From: AP-15 sp963796155
GTDB lineage: Bacteria > Pseudomonadota > Alphaproteobacteria > ATCC43930 > CGMCC-115725
Assembly: GCA_963796155.1 (NCBI GenBank)
Contig: CAWCKT010000019.1
Location: 1 to 64,000 of the forward strand
Reading direction: 5' to 3'
DNA length: 64,000 nt
A model generated the notes under the pieces. That model was not told the DNA's origin, ran no database searches, and saw nothing but the letters and a program-made list of their open reading frames with translations. The translations under genes and the position numbers were made by a program. This document shows positions 8,632-16,200 of the stretch, piece after piece; position 1 is the stretch's first letter; every line of letters starts with the position of its first letter.

Positions 8632-9008
8632 AGCCGGAGGCGGAGCGCTACCTCGATAAGGCACGCCAGATGCTAAATGAGGCTCGTGCCGTTGCCGGCA
8701 TCGAACTCGCAGAAGCAGCGGGTCGCGCTGCTTACCTCGCGGCGTTCCACGCTGCACAAGCTTTGATCTTCGAGCGCATCGGCAAGGTGCCCAAAACGCA
8801 CCACGGTGTTCACGCCCAATTCTCCCGGCTGACGAGGAATGACCCGCGCATTGGCGAATTGCCGCGGTTCCTGTCGCAGGCCTATGACTTCAAGACCGTT
8901 GCTGATTACGAGATTGGGCCGGACGCGACCGTGCCGCTTGCGGAAGCGATATCCGCTATCGAGGCGGCCCAGAGATTCATTGGTCGAATCGTCGAGCTGC
9001 TCGAATGA
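8628..9008 (+). CDS. HEPN-domain protein (probable toxin partner)
   Basis: The 126-residue product is a small all-helical HEPN protein: PEAERYLDKARQMLNEA at the N-terminus, AAYLAAFHAAQALIFE in the middle, then KTHHGVHAQFSRL. HEPN proteins paired with MNT partners are usually metal-independent RNases. The classical RX4-6H motif is not clear here, so activity is uncertain. The start is TTG 8628, overlapping the upstream TGA; a later ATG at 8669 would remove the conserved first helix. The overlap implies coupled translation and fixed stoichiometry with the nucleotidyltransferase. Confidence 0.83.
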   Translation: MKPEAERYLDKARQMLNEARAVAGIELAEAAGRAAYLAAFHAAQALIFERIGKVPKTHHGVHAQFSRLTRNDPRIGELPRFLSQAYDFKTVADYEIGPDATVPLAEAISAIEAAQRFIGRIVELLE

Positions 9009-9204
9009 GACGGTACGTCCCCGACTATTTCGCGTTACGCAAAATTGCCATAATTCCGTGATATCGTTTGTGGCATGATTGTATTGATTTTCGCTCTCGT
9101 TCTGGCCGTCCGCTTAGTTGTGCGCGCCATTGGGGCGGCCGCGGCGATCGCAAAAGACGCGGGGTCGCGGCGGCTGCAAAGCGGTTCGGGCTCGGCTGTT
9201 GCAC

Positions 9205-9373
9205 TTCCCTGCCATTTCCCTGCCAAACCCGCGGCAGGGAAAATTCGTTCCCTGCCAATGCCGTCACGGAACGCTCCGCAAGCATCTGAAAATACGGGAT
9301 ATTGTGGGTCCGAGCGGGCCGCTTTGCGGGCGGAAACGAAAAACTTCCCTGCCGTTTACCTGTCGGCAGGGAA
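9205..9373. repeat. Composite repeat built from TTCCCTGCC units
   Basis: The gap between the HEPN gene and the acyl-CoA dehydrogenase contains TTCCCTGCC at 9205, 9216, 9248 and 9345 and its complement GGCAGGGAA at 9233 and 9365. The layout is a close direct pair on the left and an inverted pair on the right. The same layout recurs at 26046-26167. No ORF of substance lies inside. It behaves like a dispersed, possibly non-autonomous element; its mechanism of spread is unknown. Confidence 0.7.
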
Positions 9374-9389
9374 AATCGCGGCGGCGGGG

Positions 9390-10556
9390 TCAGAACATGC
9401 CGAGGCCGAGGATGCCGTCGACCGGATCGAGGCCAGCGAGGACGCGCCTGCCGATCAGGTCGCGCAAGGTCTCGGTGGTGCCGCCGCCCAAGGTGCCGTA
9501 GCGGGCACCGCGGTAGAAGCGCGACACCGGGAATTCGTCGGTGAAGCCGTAGCCGCCATGGACCTGGATCGCCTCGCTGGTGACGCGCAGCGCCATCTCG
9601 TTGCAATAGACCTTGGCGACCGCCGCCAGCAGCGGGTCGGGAAACGGGTCGGCGGTGGCGCAGGCGCGGTAGAGCATGCTGCGGCCCGTCTCGATGTCCT
9701 TGTACATCTCGGCGATCTTCCAGCGCATGCCCTGGAACTCGGCGATCGCGCGGCCGAAGGCTCGGCGCTCCTTGACATAGCGCACCGCCTCCTCGAAGGC
9801 GCCCTCGGCGAGGCCCAAGGAGATGCTGGGGTTGAGGCAACGCTGGGTGTTGAAGGCCGACAGCAGCTTGCGGAACCCGTCCTCGCGCAGCACCAAATTC
9901 TCGGGCGGCAATTCGCAATCCGCGAAGCGGATCTCGTGCAGGTTCTCGCCGCCCATCGTGTGGTAGGTGCCGGTGACCGAGAACCCGGGGGTGCCCTTCT
10001 CGACGAGCACGCACCCGATGCCGGCGCGGCCGGGCTGGCGGTCGACCCGGGTGAAGACGACAAACATCCCGGCCTCGTCGGCTCGGCTGATCAGCGTCTT
10101 GACGCCGTTGAGCCGCAGCGCGTTGCCGACACGGTCGACGTTGGTCTTGTAGTTGGCGACGTCGGTGCCGGCGTCGGGCTCGGTCATGCAGATCGCAAGG
10201 AGACAGTCGCCGCTGCACACCGCCGGCAGGATGCGCTCCCTGATCGGCTCGGGCGCGTAGGTCGCGATGATCCGCGTCTGCACCCCGACCTCGCCGAGCA
10301 CGGCCATCGCCGTCACATAGCAGACCTTGGCGATCTCCTCGAGGACGAGGGCGGTGTCGAAGACCGGCAGCCCGAGACCGCCGTACTCTTCCGGAACCGC
10401 CATTCCGAGGACGCCCAATTGGGCAAGAGCGCGCATGTTCTCCCACGGGAAGGTCCCATCCATATATTTGAGCGCGCGCGGCCGGAACTCGCTTTGCGCC
10501 AAGTCACGGACGGTCTGCACAAACCGGCGCTGCTCGTCGGATAGGCTGACAAACAC
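9390..10556 (-). CDS. Acyl-CoA dehydrogenase family protein
   Basis: A 388-residue flavoprotein of full family length. It has the N-terminal helical domain (LSDEQRRFVQTVRDLAQSEF), the FAD-site strand LAICMTEPDAGTD, and the C-terminal QVHGGYGFTDEFPVSRFYRGAR. The family oxidises acyl-CoA to enoyl-CoA with an electron-transfer flavoprotein. Oddity: the usual catalytic Glu of the Y-E-G-T motif is Gly here (TLGGGTTE); some members place the base on another helix, and I cannot see a clear substitute. GTG start with GGGAG upstream. It is single and convergent with the repeat region; the substrate is unknown. Confidence 0.9.
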   Translation of the reverse strand: MFVSLSDEQRRFVQTVRDLAQSEFRPRALKYMDGTFPWENMRALAQLGVLGMAVPEEYGGLGLPVFDTALVLEEIAKVCYVTAMAVLGEVGVQTRIIATYAPEPIRERILPAVCSGDCLLAICMTEPDAGTDVANYKTNVDRVGNALRLNGVKTLISRADEAGMFVVFTRVDRQPGRAGIGCVLVEKGTPGFSVTGTYHTMGGENLHEIRFADCELPPENLVLREDGFRKLLSAFNTQRCLNPSISLGLAEGAFEEAVRYVKERRAFGRAIAEFQGMRWKIAEMYKDIETGRSMLYRACATADPFPDPLLAAVAKVYCNEMALRVTSEAIQVHGGYGFTDEFPVSRFYRGARYGTLGGGTTETLRDLIGRRVLAGLDPVDGILGLGMF

Positions 10557-10669
10557 GATGCTTTCTCCCGCTCAGATGGCGACGACACTGTCCATTTGCG
10601 GCAGCCCGAGGCGCAAATTTTCCCTCTCCGGAGCCGAACGGACGTAGAGGAGGTGCAGGGGAATCGAGT

Positions 10670-10849
10670 TTGGCCGAGTGCACGCGCGAGGGCAATGATA
10701 TCGACATTGCCGCCGTCTATCAGCTACTCAGCGAGGTCGCGCGGCAGGTGGGTGAGATCGCCCAGTAGATGACCGCACACGACCGGCGGTTCGAACAAAT
10801 AGATCCGCACCTCAACAAAGCGCTGCCTTCGAGCACTGACTTGGGCTGA
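10670..10849 (+). pseudogene. Small coiled protein gene broken by an in-frame TAG
   Basis: A frame from TTG 10670 reads NDIDIAAVYQLLSEVARQVGEIAQ, hits TAG at 10766-10768, then continues in the same frame from ATG 10769 as MTAHDRRFEQIDPHLNKAL to TGA 10847. The two pieces together look like the small VYxLLSEVA...HDRRFxxID proteins common in alphaproteobacteria, so one nonsense change appears to have split it. Alternatively it is two very short coincidental frames. No function is known. Confidence 0.4.
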
Positions 10850-10924
10850 TGTTGCAGACGGAACCTTGAGAGCGGCGCCTCTGCTCGGGCTGAACTTTCT
10901 TCGAGCCGTGCGCGTTGGTGAAGT

Positions 10925-11341
10925 ATGTCTTTAGATCACCATAGCCTTGGCGAAAGCACGCCGAGTACAATTCTCGTTGTGGAGCCGGACATCCTCGTCC
11001 GCATGGTAATTGCCGACTATCTGCGCAATTGCGGATACAAGGTTTTCGAGGGTGTCACGGCTGACGATGTGGTGACCGTCCTTGGGTCCCAACAAAAGAT
11101 TGACGTTGTTTTCGCCGAAGTTCAGCTGAGCGGCAGCATGGACGGGTTCGGTCTTGCCCGATGGGTTCGCGAAAAACACCCGGGCGTCGATGTGATCCTC
11201 ACCTCCGGAACAGCCAGGGCGGCCGAGAAAGCCGGGGATCTTTGCGAGGAGGGTCCTTTGGAAAAGCCCTATCATCCGCAGGAGGTTCTGCGCCGCATCA
11301 ATAGCCTTATCGAACGACGGCGAACGGCGTCTAAAGCTTGA
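10925..11341 (+). CDS. Stand-alone receiver-domain protein, phospho-acceptor Asp replaced by Glu
   Basis: A 138-residue single receiver domain with no output domain. The fold is clear: ILVVEPDILVRMVIADYL, the switch T93/S94 in ILTSG, and K114 in EKPY. The phospho-acceptor position is E65 (VVFAEVQLSG) instead of Asp, and the acidic pair is E20-P21 rather than E-D. It may therefore be locked in an active-like state or be unable to accept phosphate. The next gene is a paralogue with all canonical residues. No histidine kinase is nearby. Both read in the same direction, 54 bp apart. Confidence 0.88.
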   Translation: MSLDHHSLGESTPSTILVVEPDILVRMVIADYLRNCGYKVFEGVTADDVVTVLGSQQKIDVVFAEVQLSGSMDGFGLARWVREKHPGVDVILTSGTARAAEKAGDLCEEGPLEKPYHPQEVLRRINSLIERRRTASKA

Positions 11342-11395
11342 AAGGATGGACCGTCGGCACGGAACAGCAGGCCTCACAGGGTGTTCTAACATGGA

Positions 11396-11827
11396 ATGGT
11401 GTGTTCCAGCCTGATGTTGAGCGCGATACCCTCAGCGATAGAGAAAGTAACCCGACGACCCATAGTGTTGGTTGTCGAGGACGAGATTCTTATCCGCAGC
11501 CCTGTGGCAGATTTTCTGCGAGCGGCCGGGTACAAGGTCGTCGAAGCGGCTAATGCGGCGGAGGCTGTCGCGGTCTTCGTCACCGGGACGGTGATCGATC
11601 TCGTTTTCAGCGACCTCGATATGCCCGGCCCCATGGATGGGATCGGGCTTGCTCTGTGGATCTCCCACCATCACCCTGGCGTTCATGTGATCCTCACCTC
11701 GGGCATCCGCAATGCCACCCGAGCCGGGGAGATCGCAGCGCCTTTCCTGCCAAAGCCATACCGCCTGGCGGAAGTAGCCCGCTGCATCCGGTCGCTGCTC
11801 GAAGACCCGCAGCGGGGAAGCGCATGA
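11396..11827 (+). CDS. Stand-alone receiver-domain response regulator
   Basis: A 143-residue single-domain response regulator with a complete phosphorylation site: acidic pair E28/D29, phospho-acceptor D73 in FSDLDMPGPMDGIGLALW, T101 and K120 in LPKPY. Similarity to the preceding gene (shared MDGxGLAxW and HPGVxVILTSG) marks tandem duplication. Such FixJ/CheY-like receivers without output domain act as phosphate sinks or protein-protein switches. ATG 11396 gives a ~20-residue lead-in; ATG 11414 would also keep the whole domain. It converges on the oxoamine synthase gene. Confidence 0.9.
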   Translation: MVCSSLMLSAIPSAIEKVTRRPIVLVVEDEILIRSPVADFLRAAGYKVVEAANAAEAVAVFVTGTVIDLVFSDLDMPGPMDGIGLALWISHHHPGVHVILTSGIRNATRAGEIAAPFLPKPYRLAEVARCIRSLLEDPQRGSA

Positions 11828-11855
11828 GGGGGCCTCAGCGCCCTGCGGTCCTGTG

Positions 11856-11877
11856 CTTGCTACTAGCTTGCTACTAG
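11856..11877. repeat. Tandem 11-base direct repeat at convergent gene ends
   Basis: CTTGCTACTAG occurs twice without a gap. The right copy contains the complement of the TAG stop codon of the oxoamine synthase. It is probably a replication-slippage product; no function is evident. Confidence 0.6.
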
Positions 11878-13280
11878 TACCGGGCCGAGCCCAACTTGCC
11901 GAGATGCCGCGCGACAGCGGCTAGCTCGCTAGGCTCAGACGCCACTCGCTGGCTTTCTTCCGTGAGAATCCGCACCGTGTCCCGGACCTGCTCCTCGGTA
12001 TGCGACGCGGTCAGAAAAAACCGTAAACGGGCGGCACGCTCTGGCACCGCCGGGTAAAGGATGGGCTGAACATTGACGCCTCGTCGGAACATCGCCTGCG
12101 CAAGGCGCCCGGCGCGGATCGAGCTTCCGGTTATGACCGGTACGATCGAGGCGCCGATAGAGCCGCCGACATCAAGGCCACCTTCGCGCGCAAGCCTCAG
12201 GAACAGCGCTGCCCTGTCATTAAGCCGGCGCACCCGGTCCGGTTCTTGCTCCAGCAACTCCACCGCCGCGAGCGCCGCCGCGGCGGCGGCTGGCGCCATC
12301 CCTACTGAAAACACGAAGCCCGGCGCGGCAAGCTTCAAATATTCGATGAGTTCCTTTCTCCCGGCGATGTAGCCGCCGCACGACACCAGGCTCTTGCTGA
12401 GCGTCCCCATCCAGATGTCGACATCGTCGGGATCGACCCCAAATCGCTCGGCCGTGCCGAAGCCGCGCGGACCCAACACCCCCAGGGCGTGCGCCTCATC
12501 GACCATCAGCCAGGCGCGGTGGCGTCGGGCGACAGCGACGAAGGCCGGCAGGTCGGGCACATCGCCATCCATGCTGTAATGGCCCTCGATGACGAGGAGC
12601 GCGTGCCCACTGCGCACACGCGCTTCGCCGAGTACCCGGTCGGCAGCTTCGTAATCGAGATGTCGGAACGGCACCCGGCGCGCTCCGGACAGCATCGCTC
12701 CTTGGACAATGCTGTTGTGGATCAACGCATCGTGAACGATCACATCGTTGCGACCGAGCAAATGCCCGATGACGGTAACGTTCGTTGAGTGACCGCCGAC
12801 CAAGACGACGCTGTCCTCGGTTCCGTGAACCCGAGCTAGTGCGCGTTCGAGATCGCGGTGGATCGGCCGTTCACCGGAAACCGGCCGGCTGGCGGAGACC
12901 GTGGTCCCATACCGGTCGATCGCAGCCTTCGCCGCCGCGGCGATCCGCGGGTGCCCGTTGAGCCCGATGTAATTGTAAGAGGCGAAGTTGATGTGGGTTA
13001 CGTTGTCGATCAGGGTTTCGGCACCGGCGATACCCTCATGCACGCGAAAGAATGGATCGGCAATTCCGAGAAAATCCGCGGCTTCGCGGATCATGCGGAT
13101 CTCCCGGAACCCCTCTAGTTCTGACACATCCAGCTTCGGAGAGGCGATGCCGCTTCGATCCGAGCCAGAGCGCCGCGGGGAGCGCTCCACCGGTCGGACC
13201 AAGGATGCCGACGACAGCTTCGCGATCAACTGCGCCTTTGCCTGCGCCGATAGACCGAACAGGTTGCGGCTCGCGCCCAA
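11874..13280 (-). CDS. PLP-dependent alpha-oxoamine synthase (PKS-releasing type)
   Basis: A 468-residue alpha-oxoamine synthase (AONS/KBL/serine palmitoyltransferase fold). It shows GGHSTNVTVIGHLL, IEGHYSMDGD, the cofactor Asp in VDEAHALGVLGPRG, and PLP lysine K296 in GTLSKSLVSCGG. The family condenses an acyl thioester with an amino acid with loss of CO2. An N-terminal ~75-residue extension with LSAQAKAQLIAKL resembles linker motifs of PKS/NRPS proteins and may dock to the upstream synthase. The TTG start sits 3 bases after the PKS stop, with GGAG six bases before it, so translation is probably coupled. I infer it offloads the polyketide chain from the PKS ACP; the amino acid partner is unknown. 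Confidence 0.88.
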   Translation of the reverse strand: MGASRNLFGLSAQAKAQLIAKLSSASLVRPVERSPRRSGSDRSGIASPKLDVSELEGFREIRMIREAADFLGIADPFFRVHEGIAGAETLIDNVTHINFASYNYIGLNGHPRIAAAAKAAIDRYGTTVSASRPVSGERPIHRDLERALARVHGTEDSVVLVGGHSTNVTVIGHLLGRNDVIVHDALIHNSIVQGAMLSGARRVPFRHLDYEAADRVLGEARVRSGHALLVIEGHYSMDGDVPDLPAFVAVARRHRAWLMVDEAHALGVLGPRGFGTAERFGVDPDDVDIWMGTLSKSLVSCGGYIAGRKELIEYLKLAAPGFVFSVGMAPAAAAAALAAVELLEQEPDRVRRLNDRAALFLRLAREGGLDVGGSIGASIVPVITGSSIRAGRLAQAMFRRGVNVQPILYPAVPERAARLRFFLTASHTEEQVRDTVRILTEESQRVASEPSELAAVARHLGKLGSARY

Positions 13281-13283
13281 ATG

Positions 13284-16200
13284 CTACTCCGCTGCAACTC
13301 TGTCGGGATCCGCTGGCATTGGCGCCCCGTTGACAAGCTCGTGGCGCGCAACGAGCGCAATGACCTCCCCGTCCCTGGTTCCTGTCGAGACAACTCCGGC
13401 TAACCGCGCGGCGATCGACGCCACGCTCGTGCCTTCGGTGAGTGAAACCAGCGGCAGATTAACCCGCAGCCGGTTCTCCAGTGCCAGGCGGAGTTCGACC
13501 GCCATTAATGAATCCATCCCCATTTCAGATAATGGACGCAACAGGTCAATGCCCTCGCCAGGAAGCCGCAGTATTGTCCCCGCCTCTTCGGCAACGACTG
13601 TTTTCAGCAATGCCAGCGCCGCCTCGGCATCCAAGTTAGCGAGCCGCTCGGCGAGCGATTCGTCAGCCGCTGAAGCAGATGCCTTGGCACGAACCTCGGA
13701 GAACAGCGGCGTTGACAGGATCGGCAGAAACTGCCGGGCTTCGGCCCAGTTCGCATCGGCGAACGCGACCATCGGCAGTCCGCTCGCAAGCATCGCGGGG
13801 AGCCCCGCGAGAGCCTGTGCTGCGGGAATGGGCTTTGCGCCGAGCCGACGCGCGAGCGACGCCAGGGCCTCGGGCCGCTCGGCCAAATAGCCAGCATCCT
13901 CGATCGGTCCCCAGGCTATGGCAAGCGCTGGTCTGCCCTCGGCTCGTCGCTGTCGGGCGAGTGCCTCGAGCGCCATGTTCGCGGCGACATAGACACCCTG
14001 TCCGGGTGCCCCGACCAAGGTTGTCGCCGACGAAAACAGCAAAAAGAGGTCGATTGGATCGTTGCGCGTCAGCGCGTCGAGGGCGATTGCCCCGCCGAGC
14101 TTGGGCCGCAGGATCGGACCGATGCTGGCGAGCTCGATCTCTGCGGCAAAACCGTCTTCGATCGCCGACGCGGCGTGCACGACGCCGCGAAGCGGCGGCT
14201 GGTTCGCCCGGATCGCATCGAGGATCGTGGCCAGTGAACCGGTGTCGGCGACATCGCCTTGATAGACGCGAACCCGTGCGCCCGCTTCGGTAAGTTCGCT
14301 AACTTTCGCCGCGCAGCCTGGTGTCGCTGACCCCCGCCGGCCGATGAGCGCGATTGAACCAGCCCCTTGAGCGACCAACCAACGTGCGCACTCGAAGCCA
14401 AATCCCTCGATGCCGCCCGTGACCAGATAGGTCCCGTCCCGGCGCAGCGCGAGCTCCGGCGGCTTCTGCAGCCGCACGCCATGATTGGATTGGGGTACGA
14501 GGACGAGCTTGCCAATGTGACCCGACGACTGCATCAGCCGGAAGGCTTCGTCGAGTTGGGCGAATGAGAAGATCCGGTGCGCAAGGGGTCGGATTTTGCC
14601 TTCAACGAGCGCGGTGGAGACCTCGGCTAGTAGGAGGCGCGCGAGATCCGGCCGGCAAATCGGCAACTGATCGATGTCGATTGCAAAATAAGAGATGTTT
14701 TGCCGTAGGGGGCGCAGGTGGATGCGCCGGTTGAGGTAGAGGTCCCGCTTGCCGAGTTCGAGAAACCGACCGAACGGCTTGAGCACCTCGAGGCTACGCT
14801 CCATCGCCTCACCGCTCAGCGAGTTGAGCACGATGTCGACGCCCTGACCCCCGGTGAACTCGCGCACGGCATCGCAAAAGGCGAGGTCGCGCAAATCGAG
14901 GACATAATCGGCGCCTGCCAATCGCAGAAATGCTCTTTTTACTTCCGATCCGGCTGTAGCGGTCACGACTGCGCCGCGCTGTTTGGCATACTGGATGGCG
15001 GCGAGCCCAACGCCTCCGGAAGCGGTGTGGATGAGGACGTGCTCGCCCGGTGCCAGGTGTGCAAGGTGACCCAGAGCGTACACTGCGGTGACGAAGGCTA
15101 CAGGGATCGTGGCGGCCTCGGCAAAACTCGTTTGCGGGGGGATCGGTGCGACAGCGTCGGCGATCGTCACGACGCGTGTGCTCAGCGAAGCCGGAGCGAA
15201 TGCCATGACGCGCTCGCCGACAGCCAAGCCGCCGACCCCCGGGCCAATGGAGCGGACGATCCCCGCACATTCGAGCCCCAATGTTGCGCCGGCAAAACCG
15301 TCGCTCAGAGCCTCCTCCGGCAGCAACCCCATCGCCCACATCACGTCGCGGAAGTTGAGGCCTGCAGCATGCACCTCGATTTCGACTTCACCCCGTCCGA
15401 CCGGTCTGGGCGTGCGAACTTCCCAACCCAGTGCGTCGAGACCCCCGGTATGGGTGGTCGCGACGCTGAGCAGATCCGATGCCCTCGCCCAGCGTGGCGA
15501 AAGGCCCCGGCGCAAGCGAAGGACATGGCGTCCCTGCGGCGTCCATACGATCTCGGTCTCGGCCGTCGCGGCGGCCAACTCGACGGCGACCAATCGCGCT
15601 CGCTCGCCCAGAGCGGCTGTTCCTGGCAGGTCGAGCAGGCGGGTCGATAACCGCGGCAACTCATTGACCAACACGCGCCCGAAGCTCCAAAGAGCGCCAC
15701 CGACCAGCTGGGCGGGTTGGTGCGCAAGTGTGGTTTGCTGCGCTCCGGAGGTGACGACCCAAAGCACGGCCTGGCGCTCCGCGGCAATAGCCGCAAGTCG
15801 TGCCAGCGCGGCGATTTGCTGCGACACGTGCTCGACGGGGTCACCGTCGCCGTGATCTTCGGCCAAGAAAAGGAGGATCTCATCCGTTCCCTCGCCAGAC
15901 CGCAGCGCGATATCAGGCGCGATTATGGCGGCAAGATCGGTAGGTCGTACGAGCGTGACGCGGTAACCCGCCTCGGGCAAGCGAGCTTGCAGGGCCGCAC
16001 TAAAGGCGGCATCGCCGATGACGAGGGTAACTGAGGCCTGGTTTGCCGGAACGGCAAGTGCAGGCTCCGAGAAAGGCGGCGCGGAGCCCCAGAGCAAAGC
16101 ACTCGGCCACGGGGCCGTCGTGGTCGACGCTGTGCCCGTGAGTTCGAACCCTGCTGCTGCAAGTTCGCCCCGCCAATCTTCGGCCGCGCGCAGTGGCGAT

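Noticed and set aside
9075..10544. 489-codon plus-strand frame
   Set aside because: It lies antisense to the acyl-CoA dehydrogenase, which has clear family motifs; the frame is a GC-rich codon shadow.
14718..15855. Plus-strand frames of 255-310 codons inside the PKS
   Set aside because: They run opposite to intact ER and MT domains of the synthase and show no family signal.
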